64,000 nt of DNA from an uncultured Lachnospiraceae bacterium (GCA_910577105.1 CAJTMB010000010.1:1-64000); one strand, 5' to 3'. Positions 24,962 to 34,769 are shown, counted from the first letter of the stretch. A program made the numbers and translations. Notes: generated by a model from the sequence alone, not told the origin.

Positions 24962-25668
24962 GACAGATTTCCTTTGACTTCAAATTTGTATCCGATGCCC
25001 CAAATAGTGGAGAGTTTCCATGCATCATGGTCTTTTATTTTTTCCCGCAGGCGTTTGATATGTACATCCACGGTACGGGTGTCGCCGATATATTCATAGC
25101 CCCAGATTTGGTCCAAAAGCTGCTCCCTTGTGAATACGTGATTGGGAGAGGAAGCCAAAAAGTAGAGAAGTTCCAGTTCTTTGGGCGGCATTTCCACGGT
25201 ATTGCCCATGTAAATAACGGAGTAATTGGTCTGGTTAATGATTAAGTCAGGATATTGCACACATTTTTCGGAAACAATTTCCGGCGCTGCCACAATAGGC
25301 TTGTAACGTCTGAGAACGGCTTTTACCCGTGCAACCAGTTCTTTGGAATCAAAAGGCTTTTCCATAAAGTCATCGGCGCCAAGTTCCAGCCCCAGCACCT
25401 TGTCAAAAACTTCACCTTTGGCGGAAAGGATAATAATGGGCGTCTGCTGCCTGGCACGGACTTCCCTGCAAACCTGATAACCGTCTATGCCGGGGAGCAT
25501 CAAATCCAAAAGAATCAGATTGGGCACAAAGGAATCCACAGCAGACAATGCCGATTCGCCGTCCCCCACAATCATCGTTTCAAAGCATTCTTTTGTCAGG
25601 TACAGGGAAATCAGCTCCGCAATATTTTCATCATCATCCACAATCAGGATTTTTTGTTTGTTTACCAT
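24958..25668 (-). CDS. OmpR-family response regulator
   Basis: A 236-residue regulator with receiver domain (IVDDDENIAE, phospho-acceptor Asp in LILLDLMLPGIDGYQ, conserved Lys in FMEKPFDS). The C-terminal winged HTH includes PPKELELLYFLAS and RTVDVHIKRLREKI. The start at 25668 follows GAGGC; ATG 25680 would add MRQY without a site. It pairs with the kinase at 23534, with which it overlaps by 4 bases. Confidence 0.93.
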   Translation of the reverse strand: MVNKQKILIVDDDENIAELISLYLTKECFETMIVGDGESALSAVDSFVPNLILLDLMLPGIDGYQVCREVRARQQTPIIILSAKGEVFDKVLGLELGADDFMEKPFDSKELVARVKAVLRRYKPIVAAPEIVSEKCVQYPDLIINQTNYSVIYMGNTVEMPPKELELLYFLASSPNHVFTREQLLDQIWGYEYIGDTRTVDVHIKRLREKIKDHDAWKLSTIWGIGYKFEVKGNLS

Positions 25669-25719
25669 GTATTGCCTCATTTCCGCGCAGCATTATTGCG
25701 CATGAAAGTATGTTCTGAA

Positions 25720-28101
25720 TTACTTAAATGTTACAATAGTGACACCTGCGTCACCTTCCCCAAATTCCCCCAAACGGTATTCTTTCACATACTTTAATCG
25801 TTTTAAATGGGAGTGGACAGCGCTTCTCAATGCGCCCGTTCCTTTTCCGTGTACAACGCGGACATTTGGAAGATGCGCGAGGTATGCATCGTCCAGATAT
25901 TTATCCAGTGCGGAAACTGCCTCGTCACAAGTCATTCCCAGAAGATTGATTTCGTGGGATATCGTCAGTGATTTGGATATTTTCATTTTGCCGCCGGAAG
26001 ACCTTTGTAATTTGGCTGAAGCAGTTGCAGTGTCTTCATCCTGCAGCAGAACAAGGTCTTTTACGTTTACTGAGGAACGGATAATGCCGCACTGGACAAA
26101 CAGGTTTCCCTTTGCATCGGGCAGGGTGCTCACCGTGCCTTTAAGCCCCATGGAAAGGATTTTGACAAGGTCTCCCTTTTTCAGTTTGGCAGGGTCAGCG
26201 GTCTTTTTGGCCGCCTGCGGCGGTGTCTTTAAGGAAAGCCGTTCATTTTTTTCATTAATCTGGTTCCGGAGTTTATCGCGCTTCTTTTCCAGCTCCCTGA
26301 TGTCCGTACTGCTGTCAATTTTGTTAAAGCTGCGAATCGCTTCATCGGCCGTATCCTTCGCCTCTTGCAAAATAAGGCGGGCTTTTTCGTTGGCTTCCTT
26401 CAGAATCTTGTCCTTTGCGGTATCAAGCTTCTCATTTTTTGCTTTTAACTGGCTCTCAAGCGTCTTAATGCGTTCTTTATAGGCAGTGATTTCCCTGTGT
26501 TCTTTTTCAATTGTCAGGCGGCTTTTTTCCAAATCCGCAATTACGTCCTCAAAGCTTTCGTCTTCTTTGCTGATTTGTTCTTTGGCGGCCTGTATAATCT
26601 CATCGGAAAGGCCCAGCTTGGAGGAGATGGCAAAGGCATTGCTTTTGCCGGGAATGCCGATAAGCAGCCTGTAAGTGGGCTTTAAGGACTCCACGTCAAA
26701 TTCACAGCAGGCGTTTTCCACAAAGGGGGTGGAAAGGGCATACAGCTTTAATTCGCTGTAATGGGTGGTTGCCATGGTGCGTATGCCCCTGTCATGCAGG
26801 TGGTTCAGGATGGCAATGGCAAGTGCGGCGCCCTCAGTGGGGTCTGTACCCGCTCCCAGTTCGTCAAACAGACAAAGCGCGTTTTCATCAGCTTGTGACA
26901 GTATTGTCACAATACTTGTCATGTGGGAAGAAAAAGTAGAAAGGCTTTGCTCAATGCTTTGTTCATCCCCGATGTCGGCATACACTTCTTTAAAAATGGA
27001 AAGCTCGGAACGGTCAAGCGCCGGAATATGCATACCTGACTGCCCCATCAGGGTAAATAAGCCCACGGTTTTTAAGGAAACCGTTTTGCCGCCGGTGTTT
27101 GGCCCTGTAATCACCAAAAGGTCAAAGTCTTTTCCCAGATGGATGTCTGTGGGCACTACTTTTTTCTTATCCAGTAAGGGATGGCGTCCTTTGCGGATGT
27201 GGATATAATGCTCCTCATTGAAAACCGGCATGGTGGCATTCTGCTCCATGGCCAGCTTTGCCTTTGCAAAGATAAAATCCAATGTGGTCATAATACGCTG
27301 GTTGGTGGCAATTTCCGTGGTATGGCCGGATACCTGCACGGATAACTCGGCAAGGATACGCTCGATTTCTTTCTGCTCCTGAATAGAGAGCTCCTTTAGC
27401 TGGTTGTTTAATTCCACGATGGCAGCGGGCTCGATAAAAAAAGTGGAGCCGGTAGCGGACTGGTCGTGTACCATGCCGGGAACCTGTCCCTTGTACTCCG
27501 CCTTGACGGGAATGCAATAGCGGTTGTCGCGCATGGTAATCACCGCATCCTGCAAATAGGTGCGGTAAGAACCGTTTACCATGGAATTTAACTGGTTATG
27601 GATTTTCTCCCCTGCCAGGGTTATGCTCCGCCGGACGCGTTTCAGCTCCGGGCTGGCGTCATCCGCAATTTCTTCTTCGGATAAAATACACCTGCGGATT
27701 TCCGATGCCAGAAAAGACAAGGGCGTCAAATCGTCAAAATATACCGTCAGGGAATCTGCGGAAGGCTCCTTGCCGTCGCTTCGCCCGTATGATTTGATGC
27801 GGGCGGTATTTTCCAAAAATCCGGCAATCTTTAAAAGCTCGGAAGCGGAGAGGGAACTGCCTAACTCCAGGGACTTAATGGAAAAGCCAAGGTCCTTATT
27901 GCTTCCGAAAGAGGTGCTGCCGTATTGAAACAGGCGGGACAGGGCATCAGAGGTTTCTGTCTGTGCTTTACGGATTTCGGATATATCCGTAAAAGGAATC
28001 AGGCTGCCGCATAGCAGCCTGCCCGGTTCGGAATCGGCTTTTTCAGCCAGGTTTCCGATGATTTTGTCATATTCAAGTGTGTGTAGGACTTTCTTGTTCA
28101 T
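25720..28101 (-). CDS. mutS2: MutS2 endonuclease
   Basis: A 793-residue MutS2 with N-terminal core/lever domains and the ATPase: Walker A TGPNTGGKTVSLKTVGL at about residue 333, Walker B with LCLFDELGAGTDP, and the TTHYSELK switch. A long coiled coil spans about 500-625, followed by a KOW-like segment and a C-terminal Smr endonuclease domain (LLGMTCDEAV, VHGKGTGALR). MutS2 suppresses recombination and, in Bacillus, rescues collided ribosomes via Smr. Full length and intact. It lies 7 bases after murG. Confidence 0.96.
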   Translation of the reverse strand: MNKKVLHTLEYDKIIGNLAEKADSEPGRLLCGSLIPFTDISEIRKAQTETSDALSRLFQYGSTSFGSNKDLGFSIKSLELGSSLSASELLKIAGFLENTARIKSYGRSDGKEPSADSLTVYFDDLTPLSFLASEIRRCILSEEEIADDASPELKRVRRSITLAGEKIHNQLNSMVNGSYRTYLQDAVITMRDNRYCIPVKAEYKGQVPGMVHDQSATGSTFFIEPAAIVELNNQLKELSIQEQKEIERILAELSVQVSGHTTEIATNQRIMTTLDFIFAKAKLAMEQNATMPVFNEEHYIHIRKGRHPLLDKKKVVPTDIHLGKDFDLLVITGPNTGGKTVSLKTVGLFTLMGQSGMHIPALDRSELSIFKEVYADIGDEQSIEQSLSTFSSHMTSIVTILSQADENALCLFDELGAGTDPTEGAALAIAILNHLHDRGIRTMATTHYSELKLYALSTPFVENACCEFDVESLKPTYRLLIGIPGKSNAFAISSKLGLSDEIIQAAKEQISKEDESFEDVIADLEKSRLTIEKEHREITAYKERIKTLESQLKAKNEKLDTAKDKILKEANEKARLILQEAKDTADEAIRSFNKIDSSTDIRELEKKRDKLRNQINEKNERLSLKTPPQAAKKTADPAKLKKGDLVKILSMGLKGTVSTLPDAKGNLFVQCGIIRSSVNVKDLVLLQDEDTATASAKLQRSSGGKMKISKSLTISHEINLLGMTCDEAVSALDKYLDDAYLAHLPNVRVVHGKGTGALRSAVHSHLKRLKYVKEYRLGEFGEGDAGVTIVTFK

Positions 28102-28108
28102 ATTTTCC

Positions 28109-29182
28109 TTAATCGTTTTCTTTTATTGTTTCTTCAATCAACTTCATAATGGTTTCAATGGATGCAAGCTGGCGGCTCTGTTTCATGGTGTCAATATAGG
28201 TCTGTCTGGAACAGTAAAGTTCCTGTACTTTTTCCGCCAGAAGCGTGTCGGTCAGGTAGTCTTCATCAATGACGATGGAAAAACCCTGCGATTCAAAGGA
28301 CCGGGCATTTAAAAGCTGGTCACCCCTGCTCTTTGCGGAGGGAAGGGGAATCAGAATGTTGGGCTTGTTTAAGGCAAGAAGTTCACAGATGGCATTTGCA
28401 CCCGCCCGGGAAATTACCACATCCGCCATTGCAAAGATATCTTTCAGCTCTGCTTTCAGGTATTCAAACTGTTTATAGCCTTTAACATTTAAGAGAAGGT
28501 TGTCTGTTTTTTCTTTACCGCACAGATGCACAACCTGAAAATCCTCCAAAAGCTTCGGCAGGGCTTCCCTGACCACTTTGTTGACGCTGGCAGCGCCCTG
28601 GCTGCCTCCGATTACCATAATTACAGGCTTGTTGGCGGTAAAGCCGCACATGTCAAGACCTGCAATCCGGCTGCCTGATGAGAGTTCCTCCCGTATGGGG
28701 GAACCGGTCAAAACGGCTTTGCTTTCCGGAAGCAGCTTCATGGTTTCGGGAAAATTACAGCAAATCTTTTCAGCCGCCGGAATGCATAATTTGTTGGCAA
28801 GGCCCGGCGTCATATCGGACTCATGTATAATGCAGGGAATGCTTAAGGATGCCGCAGCGCGCACTACAGGAACGCTGACAAATCCTCCTTTTGAAAATAC
28901 AATATCGGGCTGTATCTGTTTCAAATATTTTCTGGCCTGGGAATAACCTTTTATAACACGAAAAGGGTCAGTGAAATTCTTCGGGTCCAGATACCGTCTG
29001 AATTTGCCCGTGGAAATACCGTAATAGGGAATATCAAAATCCCCAATCAGCCGTTTTTCGATTCCGTCGTAGGAGCCGATATAGGTAATTTCAAATCCGG
29101 CTTCTTTCAAATGAGGAAGAAGCGCAATATTAGGTGTTACATGGCCGGCAGTGCCGCCGCCTGTCAATACTATTTTTTTCAT
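28109..29182 (-). CDS. murG: MurG, lipid II synthase glycosyltransferase
   Basis: A 357-residue peripheral membrane enzyme that adds GlcNAc to lipid I, giving lipid II for peptidoglycan. Characteristic motifs are VLTGGGTAGHVTPNIAL at the N terminus, FSKGGFVSVPV, HESDMTPGLANK and, in the C-terminal nucleotide-sugar domain, VIGGSQGA, DVVISRAGANAICEL and LIPLPSAKSRGDQLLNA. The start at 29182 begins with MKKIVLTGG; longer in-frame starts lack support. It is not in a dcw-type division cluster here but between a TSCPD protein and mutS2. Confidence 0.96.
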   Translation of the reverse strand: MKKIVLTGGGTAGHVTPNIALLPHLKEAGFEITYIGSYDGIEKRLIGDFDIPYYGISTGKFRRYLDPKNFTDPFRVIKGYSQARKYLKQIQPDIVFSKGGFVSVPVVRAAASLSIPCIIHESDMTPGLANKLCIPAAEKICCNFPETMKLLPESKAVLTGSPIREELSSGSRIAGLDMCGFTANKPVIMVIGGSQGAASVNKVVREALPKLLEDFQVVHLCGKEKTDNLLLNVKGYKQFEYLKAELKDIFAMADVVISRAGANAICELLALNKPNILIPLPSAKSRGDQLLNARSFESQGFSIVIDEDYLTDTLLAEKVQELYCSRQTYIDTMKQSRQLASIETIMKLIEETIKEND

Positions 29183-29204
29183 GCATAATGCCTCCGCTCC
29201 GATA

Positions 29205-29441
29205 TTACTGCATGGACTCCAATGCCTTGGCAAGCTGGTCAGGGCAGGATGTAGGCTTAAAACCGCATTTAATGCCCTTGAGCTTTGAGATGGCTTCCTC
29301 CACGCGCATGCCTTTCACTAAACTGCTGATGCCCTGCAGGTTGCCGTTGCATCCTCCGGTAAACTGTACGGACTCTATAACGCCGTCTTTTACCTCTATG
29401 TCTATGGATGTGGAGCAGGTTCCTCTGGTTTGATATCTCAT
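29205..29441 (-). CDS. TSCPD domain-containing protein
   Basis: A 78-residue protein of the short TSCPD family, with GTCSTSID near the start, FTGGCNGNLQGI in the middle and the name-giving TSCPDQLA near the end. The conserved cysteines suggest metal binding. The same domain occurs at the end of class II ribonucleotide reductases, but the role of the free form is unknown. The ribosome site is GGGAGG. It is the first gene of the minus-strand run with murG and mutS2. Confidence 0.88.
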   Translation of the reverse strand: MRYQTRGTCSTSIDIEVKDGVIESVQFTGGCNGNLQGISSLVKGMRVEEAISKLKGIKCGFKPTSCPDQLAKALESMQ

Positions 29442-29608
29442 AAAAAGCCTCCCTTGAAAACAATTTCTAAAATAGAATTATAACAGAAATACGGTGGATA
29501 TGCCAGTGGTTACCTGACTTTTCCCGATATTTTGAAGAAAAAGAGGGATATTTGGCGGTTCTGTAGGATAAACAAAGAATATGTCGATGAAATCCGTCTT
29601 TCTCTGTA

Positions 29609-29637
29609 TTGTTCCATCCTTTCATGTTTACTATAAT
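29609..29637 (+). promoter_or_regulatory. sigma-A-type promoter
   Basis: TTGTTC (29609-29614) and TATAAT (29632-29637) with an exact 17-base spacer, about 40 bases before the start of the membrane protein gene at 29680. Confidence 0.65.
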
Positions 29638-29679
29638 AAAATATGACAAAAGAGTTGGACAACATGGAAGGAGGAAGTT

Positions 29680-30417
29680 ATGTTTGCTGTTTTTTATGAA
29701 GAAAAACTGATAACCGGTTTGATGTTTCTATCCTTATTATTAAGCATGATTACCAGAATTATGATAGGGATACTATACCAGAATATGATAAGAGAGACGG
29801 AAAATATGTCAACAACCAACAATAAGGCGTTAAAACAATGTAAATTAAAGTTCGCAAACTGCTACCAGTTAAACAACGGGGTTGCGAATATCCCTATTTT
29901 TGCGGACAAGTTCTTAAACAAGCTGAAGGTGGGTCCCTTTACATACCAGACACTTTACCATCTTTCCGGTCAGATGATGCTTCTGTCCGTGTTTTTTGCG
30001 GGTTTTGGAATATGCAAGTGCATTATTGCCGGGTATAGCGTTGGAACGATTCTTCCTTTTTACATTGTCAGCTTTCTGGGGCTGTACGCGTATTTTGCCG
30101 TATCTTCCATTGCCGATATCAAAGGCAGGAGAAGGATATTAAAGACAAATCTTGTAGATTATCTGGAAAATCATATGGTTAACCGTCTGGCGCAAAAAGA
30201 CCCCTTTTTGGAGGAGGATGTCGCGGGTAAAAAACCTGCCGCCAAAGAAGGCAGACAGAGAAACGCCATCGAGCTGATGCCCGTCCACGGCGGGGCAAGG
30301 GAAAGGATAAAGGCTGTTCCCGCCGAGGCTAAAGAAGAGGATGAAGAAAGCGGTGTATTCACGCTGGCGGAGGAAAAGGAACTGGAAGAACTGCTGAAAG
30401 AGTTTTTGACATCTTAA
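29680..30417 (+). CDS. membrane protein of unknown function
   Basis: A 245-residue protein with an N-terminal hydrophobic segment (about 10-33), a cytoplasmic or loop region with several Lys and Cys (KALKQCKLKFANCYQL), two further helices at about 103-150 and a long charged tail ending in an E-rich helix (EEKELEELLKEFL). No known domain was recognised. AAGGAGG stands 5 bases before the start and a good promoter lies at 29609-29637. It is divergent from the TSCPD/murG operon and followed by hairpin element copy 4. Confidence 0.6.
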   Translation: MFAVFYEEKLITGLMFLSLLLSMITRIMIGILYQNMIRETENMSTTNNKALKQCKLKFANCYQLNNGVANIPIFADKFLNKLKVGPFTYQTLYHLSGQMMLLSVFFAGFGICKCIIAGYSVGTILPFYIVSFLGLYAYFAVSSIADIKGRRRILKTNLVDYLENHMVNRLAQKDPFLEEDVAGKKPAAKEGRQRNAIELMPVHGGARERIKAVPAEAKEEDEESGVFTLAEEKELEELLKEFLTS

Positions 30418-30429
30418 CGTGTAGGGAGG

Positions 30430-30622
30430 GATTCCGCATTTTGCGCGGGCGGCGGGGGCACGGGAGCAAATTTGTTCCAACAGGACACGTTCTCACTCGG
30501 GTAAAAACACAGCGGCACATAGGATGTCAAAGAACGCCATCCAAGGGCCGGTGTTTTTACACGGTCCTTTATGGAATCAAATTTGCTCCCGTGCCCCCGC
30601 CGTTCGCGCAAAATGCGGAATC
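30430..30622 (-). repeat. hairpin element copy 4
   Basis: Outer arms of 45 bp with two adjacent mismatches, and a G-rich arm sequence unlike any other copy. Read on the minus strand the middle stem is GTAAAAACAC/GTGTTTTTAC, a paired change from the usual GC to AC. The apical stem uses GGATG/CATCC and the branch is GT-GAGA-AC. It begins 12 bases after the stop codon of the membrane protein and ends upstream of the pgi promoter. Confidence 0.85.
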
Positions 30623-30646
30623 TTAATACGGACGGTAAGTTTTTCC

Positions 30647-30675
30647 TTGAATTTGCAAAATAACTCTGTTACACT
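30647..30675 (+). promoter_or_regulatory. promoter of pgi
   Basis: TTGAAT (30647-30652) and TACACT (30670-30675) with a 17-base spacer, about 65 bases before the pgi start. It lies downstream of hairpin copy 4, so the element is outside the main pgi transcript. Confidence 0.55.
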
Positions 30676-30742
30676 GTAGATGGTTGAAATGGAAGATATT
30701 GTATATACTAAAAACGAATATACAAAAAAGAGGAGTGTAAAA

Positions 30743-32092
30743 ATGAGCGAAAAAGTTACATTGGATTATTCCAAAACAAGTCCTTTTATTTCCGCAGAAG
30801 AAATAGAGATGATGAAAAAACAGACGCTGGATGCCAAGGATGTGCTGGTGGGAAAATCGGGCGCCGGGAGTGATTTTCTGGGCTGGATTGATTTGCCTGT
30901 AAATTATGACAAGGAAGAGTTTGCCCGTATCAAGGAAGCGGCAAAAAGAATCCAGCAGGATTCAGAGGTTTTGCTGGTTATCGGTATCGGCGGTTCCTAT
31001 CTGGGAGCACGTGCCGCCATTGAATTTTTAGGGCATAGTTTTTATAATGTTGTGGACAAGAGCATCCGCAAAGCGCCTGAAATTTATTATGTTGGCAATT
31101 CCATCAGCTCCACCTATATCAAACATCTGATGGACGTGGTAGGCGACAGGGATTTTTCCATTAACATGATTTCCAAGTCCGGCACGACCACGGAGCCCGC
31201 CATTGCTTTCCGTGTATTTAAGGAGATGCTTGAGAAGAAATACGGTAAAGAGGGTGCGGCAAAGAGAATCTATGCAACAACTGACAAGGCAAAGGGTGCG
31301 TTAAAGCATGTTGCCGATGAAGAAGGATATGAAACCTTTGTGGTGCCCGATGACGTAGGCGGTCGTTTTTCCGTTTTGACGGCAGTGGGCCTGCTTCCCA
31401 TTGCAGTCAGCGGAGCAGACATCGACAAGCTGATGGAGGGTGCGGCCAGCGGCAGGAAGTATGCGCTGGAAAATGCATTTGAAGAAAATGACGCCCTGCA
31501 GTATGCGGCGCTTCGGAATATTCTTTTAAGAAAAGGCAAAGCGGTTGAAATTCTGGCAAATTACGAGCCCAGCCTGCACTATGTTTCGGAATGGTGGAAA
31601 CAGCTTTACGGCGAGAGTGAGGGCAAGGACAAGAAAGGCATCCTTCCCGCAAGTGTGGATTTGACTACAGATTTGCATTCCATGGGTCAGTTTATCCAGG
31701 ACGGTTCCCGTATCATGTTTGAAACAGTACTTGATGTGGAGAAGTCCCGTGAGGAACTAATCATCGGAGAAGAGCCTGTTGATTTGGATGGTTTGAATTA
31801 TCTGGCAGGCAAGACGGTTGACTTTGTCAACAAGAGCGCCATGAACGGTACTATTCTTGCCCACACAGACGGACAGGTGCCGAACTTTCTCGTGAAAATT
31901 CCGGAAGTAAACGAGTTTTATCTGGGTGAACTTTTCTATTTCTTTGAATTTGCATGTGGCGTAAGCGGTTATCTGAATGGGGTAAATCCTTTTGACCAGC
32001 CGGGTGTGGAAAGCTACAAAAAGAATATGTTCGCACTGCTCGGAAAGCCGGGTTATGAGGCGCAGAGGGAAGAACTGCTTAAGAGATTATAA
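30743..32092 (+). CDS. pgi: glucose-6-phosphate isomerase
   Basis: A 449-residue PGI of the short bacterial (Bacillus/Clostridium) type, interconverting glucose 6-phosphate and fructose 6-phosphate in glycolysis. Signatures include VIGIGGSYLGARAAIEFLG, ISKSGTTTEPAIAFR and, near the C-terminal catalytic region, LGELFYFFEFACGVSGYL with GVESYKKNMFALLGKPG. The start at 30743 follows AGAGGAG. The gene stands alone between two hairpin elements, with its own promoter. Confidence 0.96.
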   Translation: MSEKVTLDYSKTSPFISAEEIEMMKKQTLDAKDVLVGKSGAGSDFLGWIDLPVNYDKEEFARIKEAAKRIQQDSEVLLVIGIGGSYLGARAAIEFLGHSFYNVVDKSIRKAPEIYYVGNSISSTYIKHLMDVVGDRDFSINMISKSGTTTEPAIAFRVFKEMLEKKYGKEGAAKRIYATTDKAKGALKHVADEEGYETFVVPDDVGGRFSVLTAVGLLPIAVSGADIDKLMEGAASGRKYALENAFEENDALQYAALRNILLRKGKAVEILANYEPSLHYVSEWWKQLYGESEGKDKKGILPASVDLTTDLHSMGQFIQDGSRIMFETVLDVEKSREELIIGEEPVDLDGLNYLAGKTVDFVNKSAMNGTILAHTDGQVPNFLVKIPEVNEFYLGELFYFFEFACGVSGYLNGVNPFDQPGVESYKKNMFALLGKPGYEAQREELLKRL

Positions 32093-32192
32093 TAGGGACA
32101 CTTACAAGCGGAACAATTAATAATGTGGAAGAATGAATACGCAGACGTAGAACGCGCCTGCGTATTTTCAACGGGTAAGAAGGCTGCGCTCC

Positions 32193-32388
32193 CGGATTTT
32201 GCGTGTGCGTGGGGGGGAGAGCGTGCGGCAGCATATTTGATTCCATAAAGGACCGTGTAAAAACGCTGGTACTTGGAGGTTGTTTTTCAACCTCTTATGT
32301 ACCACTGCGTTTTTACCCGAGCGAGAGCGTGTCCTGTTGGAACAAATATGCTGCCGCACGCCCTCCCCCCACGCACACGCAAAATCCG
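32193..32388 (+). repeat. hairpin element copy 5
   Basis: Outer arms of about 45 bp, GC-rich in the middle (a run of seven G on the left, six C on the right), with indel-type differences only. The core is AGGAC/GTCCT, GTAAAAACGC/GCGTTTTTAC, apical GGAGGTTG/CAACCTC and a GC-GAGA-GC branch. It lies about 30 bases before the start codon of the dehydrogenase, so it could be in that gene's leader. Confidence 0.85.
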
Positions 32389-32418
32389 CCCCAGTCCTCC
32401 AAAGAAAGGAAAAAACGC

Positions 32419-33387
32419 ATGGAAAAACATCTGCAAATTGTAATACTGGAACGGAACAGCGTAGGAACGGATATTGACGTATCCTGCTTTGAGGAACTGG
32501 GGGAGGTTGTCTGCTATGCCAATACGGTTACGCCTGAGGAGGTGCGGGAACGTATAAAGGAGGCGGATATTGTCATTGCCAACAAAGCGCCTTTGCGGGA
32601 AGAAACCCTGAAGGATGCCTTGCATGTGAAATTGATTTGCGAGTTTGCCACGGGATATGATAACTGTGATATTGCTTATTGTAAAAACAGGGGTATCAAA
32701 GTGGCAAATGTGGTGGATTATTCCACCTGTATGGTGGCGCAGCATACTTTTACGCTGGCGCTTGCGTTGACGCAAAAGCTGGCATATTATGACAACTATG
32801 TCAAGTCCGGCAAATACAGCGCGCAGGACAGGTTTTCTCATTTTGACATGCCTTTTACGGAGCTGGATGGCAAGACATGGGGCATTATCGGCATGGGACA
32901 TATCGGAAGAAAGGTGGCGGAAATTGCATCGGCCTTTGGCTGTAATGTCATTTTTTATTCCATTACCGGAAACAGCACTGTGGATGCGTACAGGCAGGTA
33001 GACAAGGACACGTTGCTTGCCGAGAGTGACTTTTTATCCCTGCATTGTCCTCTGAGCGACCTTTCCAGAAATATTATGGACAGGGAAGCTTTCCGGAAAA
33101 TGAAAAGGTCAGCTATTTTGATAAATGTGGCAAGGGGCGGCGTGGTAAATAACCGGGATTTGTATGAGGCATTGATAAACGGAGAAATCCTGGCAGCAGG
33201 ACTGGACGTACTGGAAAAGGAGCCTTTGGAAAAGGAAAACCCTTTAAGCCTGATTAGCGACAGCAACCGACTTATCATCACACCGCATCTGGCGTGGGGA
33301 AGCGTGGAGGCAAGGAGCCGCTGCGTAAAAGAAACTTTTTTGAATATTCAGGCATTTTTAAAGAATGAAGAAAGAAATCTGGTGTAA
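32419..33387 (+). CDS. D-isomer 2-hydroxyacid dehydrogenase (glycerate-dehydrogenase-like)
   Basis: A 322-residue NAD-dependent oxidoreductase. The Rossmann motif is WGIIGMGHIGRKVAEIA. The catalytic Arg lies in the family's CEFATGYDNCD region or nearby, the Glu in LDVLEKEPL and the His in ITPHLAWGSVEARSR. The last motif is characteristic of glycerate/hydroxypyruvate-type enzymes, though D-lactate-type activity cannot be excluded. The start at 32419 follows GAAAGGA. The open frame running upstream through hairpin copy 5 is not coding. Confidence 0.88.
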   Translation: MEKHLQIVILERNSVGTDIDVSCFEELGEVVCYANTVTPEEVRERIKEADIVIANKAPLREETLKDALHVKLICEFATGYDNCDIAYCKNRGIKVANVVDYSTCMVAQHTFTLALALTQKLAYYDNYVKSGKYSAQDRFSHFDMPFTELDGKTWGIIGMGHIGRKVAEIASAFGCNVIFYSITGNSTVDAYRQVDKDTLLAESDFLSLHCPLSDLSRNIMDREAFRKMKRSAILINVARGGVVNNRDLYEALINGEILAAGLDVLEKEPLEKENPLSLISDSNRLIITPHLAWGSVEARSRCVKETFLNIQAFLKNEERNLV

Positions 33388-33482
33388 ATTAAAATTTTAG
33401 TTGCCGTCCCATTATAAATGCGGTATCCTTAAATAAGAAGCTTGTTATGATTACACAATTCTACTTTTCAGGGGGTACATGG

Positions 33483-34265
33483 ATGAACTTATTGGATTTT
33501 GTAAAGTTGGATGAATTACAGAACATGCAGGATTTGTTTGCAAGCGCAACGGGACTGGCGGCAGTCATCGTTGACAGGGAGGGAAATTTTGTTACCCAGC
33601 CCAGCAACTACACCGACTTTTGCATGAATTATACCAGACAGTCTTCACTTGGGGCAAAAAGATGTGCAAGGTGTGATGCGGAAGGAAAAGGCGCATACTT
33701 TTGCCATGCGGGATTGATGGAATTTTCGGAGCCGATTATGGTGGAGGACGAGCATTTAGGCAATATCATAGGCGGCCAGGCCCTTACAGGTGAACCGGAT
33801 ATTGCAAAGTTTGAACAGATGGCAGAGGAACTTGACCTTCCCAAAGAAGAATATATTGAGGCCCTTGGAAAGGTGGCAATCCGTTCGGAGGAGTCCATTC
33901 GTGCTGCTGCAAATCTGCTGCAGGAAATGGTAAATATGCTTGTGAACTCACATTATGCATTGGAAAAAGAGAAAGAAAAACTTTCCGTTCTTTCTGAAAA
34001 GGTGGCGGATGTCATTGATGATTCCCAGCAGATTGTGACGAAAGCAGCAAGCCTTGAAAAGATTTCTTATAAGCAGAACATTCTTTCCTTAAACGCCTCC
34101 ATTGAATCGGCCCGTGCCGGTGACGCGGGAAGGGGTTTTGCGATTGTGGCGAAACAGATTGGAGAGTTGACGAGAGATTCTTCTGAAATATACAGTTCCA
34201 TTATGAAGGATGCGGATGCCATCCGTGTATCGGCAACCAAGTTGGATGAAATCTTTAAGAGCTGA
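33483..34265 (+). CDS. PocR-domain chemoreceptor-like sensor
   Basis: A 260-residue soluble protein with an N-terminal PocR ligand-binding domain (LATGLAAVIVD-type strand, CARCDAEG and YFCHAGLMEFSEPI cysteines) that in relatives binds small hydrocarbon derivatives or controls propanediol use. It is followed by a shortened MCP signalling hairpin (SLNASIESARAGDAGRGFAIVAKQIGELTRDSSE). There is no transmembrane segment, so it is a cytoplasmic receptor. GGGGG precedes the start by several bases. No che genes lie nearby. Confidence 0.8.
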   Translation: MNLLDFVKLDELQNMQDLFASATGLAAVIVDREGNFVTQPSNYTDFCMNYTRQSSLGAKRCARCDAEGKGAYFCHAGLMEFSEPIMVEDEHLGNIIGGQALTGEPDIAKFEQMAEELDLPKEEYIEALGKVAIRSEESIRAAANLLQEMVNMLVNSHYALEKEKEKLSVLSEKVADVIDDSQQIVTKAASLEKISYKQNILSLNASIESARAGDAGRGFAIVAKQIGELTRDSSEIYSSIMKDADAIRVSATKLDEIFKS

Positions 34266-34300
34266 TTGGAAGGGAACGTTTTTGCGTTAAGTGACTTGAC

Positions 34301-34732
34301 ATGATTGCAAAATGTAAAGAATTGTTAACTAAATACAGGGAGATTGTTGTTTATCTGATTGTCGGTGTGCTCAATACCATTGTATCCTGGGGAGCCTGCT
34401 TTATCTGCAAATGGCTGTTTTTAAACCCGGATATTTCATGGCAGAATGATATTATCAATACTGTCGGATGGGTGGTCGGCGTCAGTTTCAGTTATCCGTT
34501 AAACAGAAAGTGGGTATTCAAAAGCAAAAATCCGCGTATATTGAAAGAATTTTGCGGGTTTGCCGTCTCCCGTCTGTCCACATGGATACTGGATATTGTG
34601 ATTATGCGGGTTACGGTAAATGTATTCCATATGCATTACTGGATAGCAAAGATATTTATTTCTTCTGTATTGGTTATGATTTTGAATTATGTATTCAGTA
34701 AAGTTTGGATTTTTAATAAGAAAAAATCTTAA
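34301..34732 (+). CDS. GtrA family membrane protein
   Basis: A 143-residue protein with four transmembrane helices, the GtrA opening (REIVVYLIVGVLNTIVSWG), FSYPLNRKWVFKSK in the middle and a terminal FSKVWIFNKKKS. GtrA-type proteins are thought to flip or move polyprenyl-linked sugars for cell-wall glycosylation. No glycosyltransferase is adjacent. The ribosome site is not obvious. The gene is followed by a strong bidirectional terminator. Confidence 0.85.
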   Translation: MIAKCKELLTKYREIVVYLIVGVLNTIVSWGACFICKWLFLNPDISWQNDIINTVGWVVGVSFSYPLNRKWVFKSKNPRILKEFCGFAVSRLSTWILDIVIMRVTVNVFHMHYWIAKIFISSVLVMILNYVFSKVWIFNKKKS

Positions 34733-34769
34733 GAGGCTTCTTTGAAAAAAGAAGATTAGAAATGAAGCC

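Noticed and set aside
32203..32418. Long N-terminal extension of the 2-hydroxyacid dehydrogenase through hairpin copy 5
   Set aside because: The extension translates the repeat itself; the family start MEKHLQIVILE at 32419 has its own ribosome site.
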